A DNA stretch of 64,000 nucleotides from Sphingobacterium arenae (GTDB taxonomy: Bacteria; Bacteroidota; Bacteroidia; Sphingobacteriales; Sphingobacteriaceae), in assembly GCF_014692505.1 (NCBI RefSeq), contig NZ_JACNYK010000005.1, positions 124,001-188,000 of the forward strand. The letters run 5' to 3'. Made by a program: the position numbers and the translations under genes. Shown in pieces: positions 28,901-38,700 of this stretch. The notes below the pieces were generated by a model that had not been told where the DNA came from, did no database searches, and worked only from the letters and a program-made list of their open reading frames with translations. How positions within the stretch are numbered: the first letter of the stretch is position 1; every line of letters starts with the position of its first letter.

Positions 28901-30005
28901 ACTCGTCATCAGCGTTTTGGATACCGGAATCGGTATTCCTTCGGAAGAGCAATCACAAATCTTCGAACGGTTTTATCAAGTAGATTCCCGCGAAATGAAC
29001 CTAGGTTCGGGAATAGGGTTAGCTTTCACCAAGAAGTTAGTGGAATTGCATCACGGTAGTATTAATGTAGAAAGTGAAATAGGGAAGGGGAGTGTGTTTA
29101 CCGTCCAAATTCCTTACGACGAAAAATATTATGCCCCAGAGGAACGGGTGGATTATGACGCCATTATTGGAAAAGAAGAGATACCAGATGCCGCTGATGC
29201 TCATCTGACCAGCCATTCTGAAGAAGTTGATGCATCCATGCAGGAGCGCGAAACCTTATTGATTGTGGATGATAATCGAGAGATTGTAGAATATCTAAAT
29301 CATTATTTCGGAAAACGTTACGAAACAAGGGTTGCTTATAATGGACGGGAAGCGTTAGATATATTGACAAAAGAGGCGTTCGATTTGGTTATCTCCGATG
29401 TGATGATGCCGGAAGTTGACGGTATTCAACTGTGTAAAAAAATAAAACAGAATATCAATACATGCCATATTCCGGTTATCCTATTAACGGCAAAAACTGA
29501 AACAGGTGATCAAATACAAGGATTGGCCGTCGGGGCGGATGATTATATTGCTAAACCGTTTTCCGTAGCCATATTGGATGCTAAAATTCAGAATATTCTA
29601 AGAACCAGAAAACGACTAAAAGAATACTATTCTTCTAGCAACGAGATTATTCCGGAAAATATCGCTTTTAATGCTATGGATGAAGAGTTCTTGCGTCAGG
29701 CTATTACCATCATCGAATCCAATACGAGTGATTCTGGCTTTTCTGTAGATAAATTTAGTAAAGAAATAGGGATGAGCCGTTCCAACCTGTATCTCAAATT
29801 GAAAGCAATTACAGGAGAATCTGCAACAGATTTTATTAAACGTATCCGCTTTAAAAAAGCAGTGGATTTATTGAAACAAAAACAATATACCGTAGCACAG
29901 ATCGCATATATGTGTGGTTTTAATTCCCCATCCTATTTTTCTACGGCTTTCAAGCAATATTATGGATTTATGCCTAGCGAATATTTAGAAAAAAATGTGC
30001 CCTAA
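25920..30005 (+). CDS. Hybrid two-component system regulator (HTCS) of the PUL
   Basis: 1361 residues in the full HTCS order: signal peptide/anchor (1-22), about fourteen two-component-type beta-propeller repeats (FMWLGTQDGLNRYDG, LWVGTFKGL), a Y_Y_Y domain (~690-770), one membrane helix (~785-803), HisKA with His in FFTNISHEFRTP (~855), HATPase (NLLSNAFKYT), a receiver domain (~1110-1225; VDDN, phospho-acceptor Asp in LVISDVMMP) and a C-terminal AraC-type helix-turn-helix (~1255-1361). The periplasmic sensor usually binds a disaccharide or small oligosaccharide from the target glycan and activates the locus. It follows the third sulfatase by 15 bp. Confidence 0.96.
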   Translation: MKLHLLKIFFLAYVVCPLCVCAQWTQDTKRQFRTISIEQGLSQSTVYTIVQDSLGFMWLGTQDGLNRYDGNSFQVFRPDKTDTTTISSSYIRSLYVDSKGKLWVGGNKGVSSFDYVTESFHNYDLEIKAGEWFVTALGQDMDGKLWMATNGGDLYQLDVVADSFHKVDLGDFATEVNSISSIARMDHLLLLSTDIGILQLDSNQKKVSKFALDARLNVNYIVVDSTYVWIGTEGDGLFEYTRVTRGIKQYKHRIGSIYSSLADDDVRSLAKDEEGNLWVGTFKGLSILDVKTKVIQNYFQQPSVPHTLSQNSVRYIYRDKQNGMWMGTFYGGVSYFHNDDIRFSFLNRNTGNLSLNDNVVNVIKEDAAQNIWIGTNDKGLNFWNRKENIVQFYSHSEEDATSLASNNIKAIAFDNQGNVLVGTHNAGMGIFNPKTGKTVVFRHNPEDGTSIAGDMVYALLKDKTGRIWVGTRSGLDRFNESNQNFSHIYLDKKGTRLSADEITTMVEDSKGRIWIGTTNGINILYPDQLVFEVFPGSNLSSDVITAVVEDKNQTIWVATRDGLNYYDEQSKSFKIFENGKRIEGIIYGMLCDNDGNLWLTTAKNLLRLDPQNGEYLLFDNRDGLQISQFNLSATEKTSDGILLFGGINGLTYFKPEEAVPKKLQLRIMFTRLEVLNRPVFAGDHHQILDQHIDKQSSFELNHDHKQFTIYFNTFDYIAPSKIRYRYRLEGFDEDWVERTDVSSATYTNLKAGTYKFEVEAVGPLGEFSTMRSIKIKILPPWWKSNLFYIIISVFGLAIAYVAYSVVTERMRTLHQLKMERLQREFASSKLRLERIEHEKVDTINKMKTNFFTNISHEFRTPLTLIISPLEELLNNKDIDSTIKKYLELMLLNVKRLYQLVDQLLEFRKVEADTKRLKVAEIDIVRFVKEIYESFSTMAEKNNIGYTFICPEEKMIGFFDRDAIERVCFNLLSNAFKYTKEGGEISIRLQKKEELLVISVLDTGIGIPSEEQSQIFERFYQVDSREMNLGSGIGLAFTKKLVELHHGSINVESEIGKGSVFTVQIPYDEKYYAPEERVDYDAIIGKEEIPDAADAHLTSHSEEVDASMQERETLLIVDDNREIVEYLNHYFGKRYETRVAYNGREALDILTKEAFDLVISDVMMPEVDGIQLCKKIKQNINTCHIPVILLTAKTETGDQIQGLAVGADDYIAKPFSVAILDAKIQNILRTRKRLKEYYSSSNEIIPENIAFNAMDEEFLRQAITIIESNTSDSGFSVDKFSKEIGMSRSNLYLKLKAITGESATDFIKRIRFKKAVDLLKQKQYTVAQIAYMCGFNSPSYFSTAFKQYYGFMPSEYLEKNVP

Positions 30006-30079
30006 GCTGTTTTTAAGGGGAAAATGAATCGATTTAACCAATATTGAAACATTAATAATCAAAATTGAAATGGGTCAAT

Positions 30080-30105
30080 CTTCATCAAGTTTAATTTTGA
30101 TGAAG
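30080..30105. promoter_or_regulatory. TTGATGAA inverted repeat upstream of MFS gene
   Basis: Perfect 9-bp arms CTTCATCAA / TTGATGAAG with an 8-nt spacer, 95 bp before the MFS gene. The same octamer occurs twice in the divergent PUL promoter at 13.5-13.6 kb. Candidate HTCS operator. Confidence 0.45.
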
Positions 30106-30107
30106 TG

Positions 30108-30149
30108 TTAAGGTATTTAGCTTTCGTACAGCGGAAATGAATACCTTAA
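30108..30149. other. 10-bp inverted repeat with 22-nt spacer
   Basis: TTAAGGTATT / AATACCTTAA, perfect arms, between the HTCS stop and the MFS start. It could be a hairpin ending the first transcript (but with no T run) or part of the promoter of the second operon. Confidence 0.4.
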
Positions 30150-30200
30150 ACATGAAAAGAGAAAAACCTAAAATTTTCACAGTCATAATCGTTTTTAAAG

Positions 30201-31457
30201 ATGCAAAGAAGTAAGTTTTTAGTCGCGATCATTTTGGTTATTTGGTTTGTGATTTCTTTTGTCACCAATATCATAGGTCCGTTGATTCCGATTGTTATCG
30301 AGACTTATCAATTAAGTCTTACAATGGCTGCATTTTTACCTTTTTCTTTCTTCCTTGCTTATGGCGTAATGTCCATCCCGGCGGGAATGATGGTGGAGCG
30401 ATTAGGCGAAAAAAAATCCATGCTTATTGCTTTTACGCTTAACTTTTTAGGATCTATCGCCATTGCCGTTTATCCAGTTTATGCCATCGCGTTAGGTTCC
30501 TTGTTTACGATTGGCATTGGAATGGCGATGTTGCAGGTTATTATCAATCCGCTAATGCGGGTTGCAGGAGGAGAAGAGAATTTTGCATTCTACTCCGTAT
30601 TGGGGCAATTGGTTTTTGGTTTAGGCTCTTTTGTTGGCCCATTCGTCTTTACTTATTTAATGCAAGAAATCGCACAACCGGCATCCGCAGATGGGATAGC
30701 AAAATTTTTGTTCTCATTGATTAGAGGAGAGATGAACTGGACGGTGCTATATTGGTTGTTTAGTTTGATATTCATCGTGGTATTCTTAACCGTTGCCCTT
30801 ATCAACATACCAAAAGTGAACCGAAAACAAGACGAAAAAGCTGGAACACTATCGCTGTATGCAGAATTGTTAAAAGATAAAAAAGTTATTTTGTTCTTTC
30901 TAGGAATTGTGGCTTACGTAGGTACAGAGCAAGCACTGGCAAACTGGATGTCTGAATTTTTAAAGCAGTATCATGGGGTCGATCCTACTACAGAAGGAGC
31001 TAGAGTGATTGCTTGGTTCTGGGGATTAATGTCTATCGGGTGTTTTGTAGGTTTAGGACTGCTAAGAATATCTGATTCAAGATTGATTCTTAAGATAGCC
31101 TCCGCCATTACGTTAGTGATGATAACGTTCGCGTTGTTTGGCGTGAAGGGAATATCGTACCATGCCTTTATGGCGTGCGGATTCTCCATATCGGTGATGT
31201 TTTCCATTATCTTTTCTCTGGCACTCAATTCCGTATTAAAGCATCATGGTTCATTCTCGGGAATACTGTGTTCCGGTATTTTCGGGGGGGCATTAATGCC
31301 TTTGATCGTGGGATCTTTGGGCGATTATATTGGGTTACGGTACGCCATGACCGTTCTGTACCTAACAATCGGTTATATTTTATTTCTAGCTTATTATGCT
31401 AAACCACTAATACCCAATAAAACCGTGGAAATAAAAGAATTATTTCGACCTAATTAA
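30201..31457 (+). CDS. MFS sugar transporter
   Basis: 418 residues, about twelve membrane helices, opening with a major facilitator helix and the loop-2/3 signature MMVERLGEKKSM. It resembles the sugar:proton symporter branch common in Bacteroidota PULs. Expected job: carry a depolymerised sugar (glucosamine, GlcNAc, uronic acid or a disaccharide) from periplasm to cytoplasm. The stop codon overlaps the start of the next lyase gene (TAATG), so the two are translationally coupled. Exact substrate cannot be read from sequence. Confidence 0.85.
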   Translation: MQRSKFLVAIILVIWFVISFVTNIIGPLIPIVIETYQLSLTMAAFLPFSFFLAYGVMSIPAGMMVERLGEKKSMLIAFTLNFLGSIAIAVYPVYAIALGSLFTIGIGMAMLQVIINPLMRVAGGEENFAFYSVLGQLVFGLGSFVGPFVFTYLMQEIAQPASADGIAKFLFSLIRGEMNWTVLYWLFSLIFIVVFLTVALINIPKVNRKQDEKAGTLSLYAELLKDKKVILFFLGIVAYVGTEQALANWMSEFLKQYHGVDPTTEGARVIAWFWGLMSIGCFVGLGLLRISDSRLILKIASAITLVMITFALFGVKGISYHAFMACGFSISVMFSIIFSLALNSVLKHHGSFSGILCSGIFGGALMPLIVGSLGDYIGLRYAMTVLYLTIGYILFLAYYAKPLIPNKTVEIKELFRPN

Positions 31458-33556
31458 TGAATAAAAATTTAACCAATATGATGATAACCTTAAAACACCT
31501 CGTTATATATTTTATGGCGTTGGTTTTTCTTGCTTGCACGAAAGAGCACCTCAAGAATCCAGGTTCAACAGCTGACGATGAAGAACAGAATAACTGGAAT
31601 TTGGCGATAGATTCTCAAATATTTGAAGTAATCAATCTAGATTATCCGGGACTGGAAAATGCGAAGACATTCTATGAATCGGAAGCGTATGGACGTGCTG
31701 CACAAGCTATCCTAGCGTACTATCGGTCGCGAACCGGTATCGTGAATCCGGTAATTTCACTTATCAATCCATCGGCTAGTGAAGATGATAAACTCAAAGC
31801 GAGTTTTGCACTAGATAGTTATCGCTTTTTTGTGAACAATTATTTTGAAGATGCCCATGCTAAAATGCCTTACTCGTTAAATGATGGAGGTACAATTAAT
31901 TGGGCGTTCGAGCCAGTAGGAGCAGATAACGAGTACCAACGGCAACTGCATAGGCATCAGTGGTTCGTGCCACAGGCTAAGGTATATCGTGTAACTAAGG
32001 ATGAAAAGCACATTCAGTCTTGGATTAGTGTATATGGCGATTGGTTGGAAAATAATCCAAAACCAGCATCCGGAACGAACAATACGACTTGGTGGCAACT
32101 TCAAGTAGCGGAGCGGACATTGGGGCAAACGCAATTATTTGAGTATTATAAAAATTCGACAAATTTCACACCGGAATGGTTTACCAAATTTATGGTGCAT
32201 TTTGCCGAGCACGCTGATTTTCTAGTGGAATACCCTTATGATAGTGGTAATATCTTAATATCACAGGCAAGCGCGTTGGTGTCAGCTGGCGTTTTGTTCC
32301 CCGAATTCAAACAAGCAGCGAGCTGGAGGAATACAGGTTTCCAGATTTTGGATACGGAAGTGAAAAACCAGTTTTTGGAAGACGGGATGCATTATGAATT
32401 GGATTTCAGTTACCATATCAGTGCCATAGCCGATTTTTATGAAATCATGAAATTGGCAGAAGCAAATAAAAAAATAGTCGGTGATGCAGCGGCAAATTTC
32501 AATCAATATTTGCATAAAGCAGCACAAGTGGTCATGCACTTCACATACCCTAATTATTTTTTGAACCCTCCGGGAGGTCAGCTTGTTCCGGGCTTCAATG
32601 ATACACGGCAGAGCTCTTGGACGAGATCAGTACTTAATCGAAACTTCTCAAGATATAACGAGATGTTTCCGCAAGACAATGAACTGTTGTATATGAGTAC
32701 ATATGGTCAACGTGGAACGCAGCCCTCTACCGAACCCCAAGCATTCATATCTTCTGGTTACTATATGTTGCGTAACGGGTGGGATCGTTCTTCCACGATG
32801 TTGATTCATAGCAATAATTATGCAGAAGGACCCATTCAGGTATGGAGCCATAACCAGCCTGATAACGGAACGTTTGAGCTCTATCACAATGGACGGAATT
32901 TCTTTCCGGATGCTGGTGTATATGCGTATATGAGTGGTGGCGACAATAGCGCCAGGATATGGTACCGTCAGACGAGAGTACATAATACCATGACGCTTAA
33001 TGAGCAAAATATTGTTAATGCAAGAGGTAAATCACTCGGGGTGTTTTCGAACGGCCAGCAGGAGGTTGTGGTAACGGAAAATCAAGGCTATAATAACTTA
33101 AAACATCGTCGTTATATCTTCTTTGTAGAAAAGAAATTCTTTGTATTGGTGGATGAAGGTATTGGGAACGCGGCAGGAACGGTTAACCTGAACTTCCACC
33201 TGTGCGAAGGGGAAGATGAAGTCGTGTTATCGACGGCACAGCATGGTGCACATACTCATTTTGCTGACGGAAATAATATCATCGCCAGAACATTTGGAAA
33301 CGAAACGTTGACAACGACTCCGTTCGAAGGACGGGTTTCCTATGCTCCGGGCGTCATGACTAACCGCAAGGCCTATACGATCAATATGGAAAAAGGAGAA
33401 AATCAAACCGCCCGTTATATTACCGTGTTATATCCCGCTAACCAAGCAGCTTCCGTACAAATTAATGCAGCGTTTAAAGCGTCTTATCGAGATTCTGGAG
33501 TGAGCGTTGACGTTGTTGTGAATGGAAAAACATATAATTTAAATTGTAATCTCTAA
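31457..33556 (+). CDS. Surface PL12-like heparan lyase (lipoprotein)
   Basis: 699 residues. A lipoprotein signal (lipobox VFLAC, Cys27) and acidic linker (ADDEEQ) suggest outer-surface display. The body is a heparinase II/III protein with the same catalytic triad positions as the other PL12: Asn265 (DSGNILISQ), Tyr319 (ELDFSYH) and the His of WSHNQPDNGTFEL. It probably makes the first, endo cuts outside the cell, like surface PL12 enzymes of Bacteroides heparan loci. ATG 31457 overlaps the MFS stop; ATG 31478 (MMITLKHL) is an alternative start that still leaves a complete signal. It precedes the glycan-binding gene and SusCD-2. Confidence 0.85.
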   Translation: MNKNLTNMMITLKHLVIYFMALVFLACTKEHLKNPGSTADDEEQNNWNLAIDSQIFEVINLDYPGLENAKTFYESEAYGRAAQAILAYYRSRTGIVNPVISLINPSASEDDKLKASFALDSYRFFVNNYFEDAHAKMPYSLNDGGTINWAFEPVGADNEYQRQLHRHQWFVPQAKVYRVTKDEKHIQSWISVYGDWLENNPKPASGTNNTTWWQLQVAERTLGQTQLFEYYKNSTNFTPEWFTKFMVHFAEHADFLVEYPYDSGNILISQASALVSAGVLFPEFKQAASWRNTGFQILDTEVKNQFLEDGMHYELDFSYHISAIADFYEIMKLAEANKKIVGDAAANFNQYLHKAAQVVMHFTYPNYFLNPPGGQLVPGFNDTRQSSWTRSVLNRNFSRYNEMFPQDNELLYMSTYGQRGTQPSTEPQAFISSGYYMLRNGWDRSSTMLIHSNNYAEGPIQVWSHNQPDNGTFELYHNGRNFFPDAGVYAYMSGGDNSARIWYRQTRVHNTMTLNEQNIVNARGKSLGVFSNGQQEVVVTENQGYNNLKHRRYIFFVEKKFFVLVDEGIGNAAGTVNLNFHLCEGEDEVVLSTAQHGAHTHFADGNNIIARTFGNETLTTTPFEGRVSYAPGVMTNRKAYTINMEKGENQTARYITVLYPANQAASVQINAAFKASYRDSGVSVDVVVNGKTYNLNCNL

Positions 33557-33567
33557 CATACACTATT

Positions 33568-35733
33568 ATGAACCATATAAATATAAAAATGAAGTGGAAA
33601 CAATACCTTATTATACTATGGGTATCCTTGTTTGTGACGACAGCGTGTGAAAAAACGGAGGTTGTTGACAGTACAGATTTTACATTATACTATACTGGGA
33701 TGACGGATATAGGTCCGTCTATGACGGGGGTTATTAATCCGCCTTCATACATCGGAGCCGCACCAACAGATTTTAAGATTGCACATGTCATGCTAGACGA
33801 TGTGACACATTCCGTAAATAACTTCGAAATCGATTCGGAAACAGGTAGTATTAGCATCAAAGAGACATCGGATATGCCCGTGGGGGTATATAAGCTTACC
33901 ATTAGTTGTTCTTCGAATGGAACACGATATGAGTTTAAAGATGCGTTAGCAATCAATATGATGAAGCCGGTTCCCGATGGGATTACTGTCACGCCGAACA
34001 AGCTGACAGTGAGCTGGGCGGATGTCGTGGATGCATCCAGTCCGATTGAATTGCCTACAGCTCAGGTAACAACAGATGACGACCACGTTTCTATTACTAA
34101 ATATGAAATAGCACGAAGTGATTTTTCTAAGTATTTTGCGATCTCTTCTTCCGGTTTGATATCCATTGTGCGGGGAGATGCAAGCCTATCTCCGGGCAAA
34201 TATGTACTGGCTCTAAAATTGACAACTGGTGCGTCAAAAGAGGATGAAGGGATATTTGAAAATGCAATTGAAATTGATGTAACCTCCGAACCTTTAGCAC
34301 TAACGTATACGCCTGCTCAGGGAAAATTAGAAGAAGAATCAGAGTTGAGTGGAAAAACAACGTTTCGTAGTAATACACCTGCGTTAAAAGGTTCGACTGA
34401 GGGAGTGCAATATGCCATCAAAAATATCCTGCCAGCAACAGATAAAATAATAATCAACCCACAAACGGGCGTCATTTCGGTCGCAGAGAACCATGGTCTT
34501 ACAGCAGGGCAAAAATACACGGTGACTGTGAATGTGAAGAATGCCTATGCTACAGAAGGGGTCGATTTTGAAGATGTGTTTGAGTTAGACGTGGTAGAGT
34601 ATATAGAACCAATAGCTAATTTTACTTACCAAAATGTAGATGCCATACAGGCGGTTGCTTTTGATATAAGTCTGGATGACGATTTCAAAGGGGATGAGGT
34701 GCGCTTTGAATTCCTTGATTTGCCATCTCCACTGCAAGGTAATATAACACTTGATCACGTGGGTAATATCAGTTCACCTAAGGGGAATACGATTCCTATC
34801 GGAAACTATACCATTAAGGTAAAAGCAACAAATCCGAAAAGTGAAGAAGCCAATCCGACGATTGCCTCTTTCACCTTGACCGTGCGTGCTAACCCGAATT
34901 ACTTTACCTATGTAAGATATGGAAATAATTTAGGGCTATCGCCGGCTGAAAATTATGCAAACCAGTTTCGTATTGCAGTAGGCGCGCCGCTTTCTTCGGT
35001 TAGCCCAACGCCGACAACGGATGCAAAGGTATCAGTGACTTACGAAATTCAAGGCATTCATCAGGGCTCAGGAACAACAATAGATATAAACACCGGCAAA
35101 ATTACCCTAGGAAATATTGCTGCCAGAAATTGTGGTGTCTTCATGGTGACGGCTACTGCAGGAAAAGGCACGCCATCGGAGTATTCCATACAAACACCAG
35201 TATTCTTCCATAATTCAGAAGCCTTGGCCTCGCCGAGCAACGCTTCTGAAATGGTTGTTGTTGAATATTCACCATTTGTTTTCCAAGTGAATCCCGGTGC
35301 AGGTGGACGTTCCATCCAGCCTAATATCAATGGTGCGAATAATATGAGCAGGTTCACATTGGATTACAGGCGGAACTTCAATTACTATAATTTCTTCGGA
35401 ACGCACGGAAGCGGGCAACCAAATGGTGCGAATACATTCTTACAGAATCTTTGGAACACCTACGCACAAAATAGAGGAATAAATCCAAATTATGGGTCAA
35501 GAGATCCATTGTCTTATTTCGGAAATGTTAGCAGTAACACACATCATCAGACATTGGCGTATATAGATCCCAATACCTTTCAAGTAATCGTGAATCCGAA
35601 TAAATGGACGTATAACGGAGAAGCTGCTAATGGTGTTATGGTGGGACAGGTCACTTTTGAAACCAATGGCAATGACCCTGCAAGTGGCGGACAGATATTT
35701 CCGATTGTTTTATGGTTTGACTCAAAATTTTAA
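33568..35733 (+). CDS. Probable surface glycan-binding lipoprotein (SGBP)
   Basis: 721 residues: lipoprotein signal (lipobox VTTAC, Cys27), then at least three related ~100-residue segments with cadherin-like phrasing (ITKYEIARSDFSKYFAIS, DKIIINPQTGVISV, GSGTTIDINTGKITL), and a distinct aromatic/Asn-rich C-terminal ~200 residues (NFNYYNFFGTHGSGQP). No catalytic motif was recognised. Its place between a lipoprotein PL12 lyase and SusC matches the slot of the heparin-binding SGBP (BT4661) in the B. thetaiotaomicron heparin locus, so glycan capture at the surface is inferred. It ends 7 bp before SusC-2. Confidence 0.7.
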   Translation: MNHINIKMKWKQYLIILWVSLFVTTACEKTEVVDSTDFTLYYTGMTDIGPSMTGVINPPSYIGAAPTDFKIAHVMLDDVTHSVNNFEIDSETGSISIKETSDMPVGVYKLTISCSSNGTRYEFKDALAINMMKPVPDGITVTPNKLTVSWADVVDASSPIELPTAQVTTDDDHVSITKYEIARSDFSKYFAISSSGLISIVRGDASLSPGKYVLALKLTTGASKEDEGIFENAIEIDVTSEPLALTYTPAQGKLEEESELSGKTTFRSNTPALKGSTEGVQYAIKNILPATDKIIINPQTGVISVAENHGLTAGQKYTVTVNVKNAYATEGVDFEDVFELDVVEYIEPIANFTYQNVDAIQAVAFDISLDDDFKGDEVRFEFLDLPSPLQGNITLDHVGNISSPKGNTIPIGNYTIKVKATNPKSEEANPTIASFTLTVRANPNYFTYVRYGNNLGLSPAENYANQFRIAVGAPLSSVSPTPTTDAKVSVTYEIQGIHQGSGTTIDINTGKITLGNIAARNCGVFMVTATAGKGTPSEYSIQTPVFFHNSEALASPSNASEMVVVEYSPFVFQVNPGAGGRSIQPNINGANNMSRFTLDYRRNFNYYNFFGTHGSGQPNGANTFLQNLWNTYAQNRGINPNYGSRDPLSYFGNVSSNTHHQTLAYIDPNTFQVIVNPNKWTYNGEAANGVMVGQVTFETNGNDPASGGQIFPIVLWFDSKF

Positions 35734-35740
35734 GAAGAAT

Positions 35741-38700
35741 ATGTATAATATGATAATAAGGAAAGTATTGGACAAGAGGCTCATCATGTCCATTATCGCA
35801 TTGTTGTTGTCCGTTGCGCTGTATGCACAACGTGTCACACTGAAAGGAACTGTGCTTGATGAATCTGAAACGCCTCTAAAAGGAGCGACGGTGGCGGTGG
35901 TTGGACAACCCGGAAGCACATCAACGGATGATAACGGTACGTTTTCTATACGGGTGAACCAAGGACAGACATTACAAATCAGTTATGTAGGATACATCGA
36001 CCAGGCACTGCGAATCAGCGGACAGAATAACTTAGTTATTAGACTAGCACCTTCAGCTTCGGCGTTGGAAGAAGTTGTTGTCGTCGGATATGGAGAAGTA
36101 AAGCGTGGTGATTTGACCGGTTCAGTAGCATCGGTAGGAGCAAAGGATATCGAAGAGTTTAGAACAAGTTCTGTTTTGGGTGCTTTAGGTGGACAGGTAG
36201 CTGGTGTGCAGATTACGCAGGCTGACGGTGAGCCAGGTTCGGGTTTTAGCGTGAATATCCGTGGAGTGGGGACATTAACCGGAGATGCCTCGCCACTTTA
36301 TATCGTAGATGGCTTCGAGGTGAGTAACCTGGATTTTTTAGCTAATACGGATATTGAATCAATTGATGTCTTAAAGGATGCCTCGGCTTCCGCGATATAC
36401 GGAGCACGAGCGGCAAATGGCGTGGTGTTGGTAACGACAAAGCAAGGTAAAATAGGGAAACCAAGGATAACCTATACCGGAGCAACCAGCCACCGCGAGA
36501 TATATAAGCACTTGGAACTGTTGTCGCCGTATGAATTTGTGAAGTTGCAAGCAGATGTAAACGATCGTTATGCCTCGACTTATTATAGGGAGGGAGAAGA
36601 TGATGACGGTGTTCCGTTCAAATACCAATCGGCAGAGGATTACATTGGCGTTCCAGGTATTAACTGGCAGTCAGAAACATTTCGTCCTACTTGGTCGCAA
36701 GACCATAATGTATCGGTCAATGGAGGTGTTGAAGCAACACGGTATAACTTTTCCTTCAACCGATACAAGGAAGATGGGATATTCAATAACAGCGGATTTG
36801 GTCGGACAACAGCTAATATGCGGATCAATCAGAAACTGACCAATTCCATTACATTGGATGCGCGCGTTAATTATGCGATGGTCAATAGAGCGGGGGTGGG
36901 TACGACAGAAGATGCTGGACGATTTAATATGCTCGCACAAATTTTCAGTGCACGTCCTACTGGTGGATTACGTGTAGATGATCGAACACTTTTGGAATCT
37001 GCAATAGACCCGGAGATGTTGGAAGAAGGTCAAAGTCTAGCACAGGTGAACCCCGTCTTGCAAACCGAGTCGGTTACAAATGACAGGAGACAAGAGTTAT
37101 GGGGAACAAATCTCTCTGTTACTTGGCAGATATTGAAAGGATTGACATTCCGATCGGCCGGAACATACAATACCACAAATTATCGAAATGATGTTTTTTA
37201 CAAGCAAGATTCCAGACAAGCTTATCGTAACGGACAGAAACCATACGAGCAAACGCAAGCTGGAAAAAATCTAAGATGGGTGAACTACAATAACCTGACA
37301 TGGAAACAGCAGATAGATGACAAACACAGCTATGATGTCATGGTGGGACAGGAGGCTTCTTTCCGAAGCACAGAATACCTATTAGGGCAAGCGATGGATT
37401 TTCCATTTGATAATCTTGGAAATAATAATCTTGGTGTAGGGGCTACACCTAGCCGAGTTACAACAGACTTTTTTGACCAAAAGCTCTTATCATTTTTTGC
37501 TCGTGCAAATTACAATTATGGTGATCGGTATTTATTAACAGCTACTATGCGTGCCGATGGTTCTACTGTTTTTTCTAGTAAGAATAAATGGGGTTATTTT
37601 CCATCCTTTGCGGCGGCTTGGCGTATTTCGGAAGAATCCTTCCTAAAAGATGTCAGCGTATTATCCAACCTAAAACTCCGTGCAGGTTGGGGGATAGTTG
37701 GAAATGATAGAATACCGAATTATCTTTCTTTGGATTTATATGAGTTGAGTAGATATGGTATCGGCACCACTACACATACCGTACTGACCCCAAAACATCT
37801 TCGAAATGAAAACTTGAAATGGGAGGGAGCTTCTACGATAAATCTTGGACTTGACTGGGGCTTTTTCAACAATCGATTGACAATGGTTACCGATTTGTTC
37901 GTAAAGGATACCAGGGATTTACTGCTAGCACAATCACTTGCGCATGTAACGGGTTTTGATGCGCAGTACCAGAATATCGGTAAAATTCGTAACAAGGGAT
38001 TTGAGTGGACGGTTGTCGGCAGACCTATCCAAAAGAAAGACTTCACTTGGGAGTCGAGTTTTAACATCTCTTTTATCCGAAATGAATTGAGGGCTTTACA
38101 AGACGGTGTGGAAGCCATGTTTTCCCGCTCGAATTTTGATAGCAACTTTACGGAATACGATTATGTTGCGTACGTTGGGCAATCGTTAGGACTGATGTAT
38201 GGTTATGAATTTGATGGAATCTATCAATACAGTGATTTTAATACAACGCCGGACGGACGATTACGATTGAAAGAAGGCGTTACAGACAACCGGCGGATGT
38301 CGAATCTGGCGCCGGGTATGGTAAAATATAAAGATCAAACCGGTGATGGTATCATTACGACAGATGATCGTACGGTTATCGGAAATGCTATTCCTAAATG
38401 GTTTGGCGGGTTTACGAATAGCTTTCAGTATAAAGGAATCGATTTAAGCTTTCTGTTCCAGTTTAATTATGGCAACGATGTTTATAATGCGACCCGTTTG
38501 TATTCAACACAATCCCGCAGCGGTCGCCGGAATATGTTAGCGGAGGTAGCCGATCGTTGGACGCCTACAAACGCTTCTAATAAAGTACCGTCTACGAATG
38601 GGTATGTGACGAACGATGTGTATTCCCGCTTTATCGAAGATGGTTCCTTTCTGCGGTTAAAAAATTTGGCGGTTGGCTATAATTTACCCATTACATGGAT

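Noticed and set aside
35630..35740. Longer N-terminus for SusC-2
   Set aside because: It overlaps the SGBP gene and puts a hydrophilic stretch before the signal peptide; ATG 35741 leaves a normal signal and a 7-bp gap.
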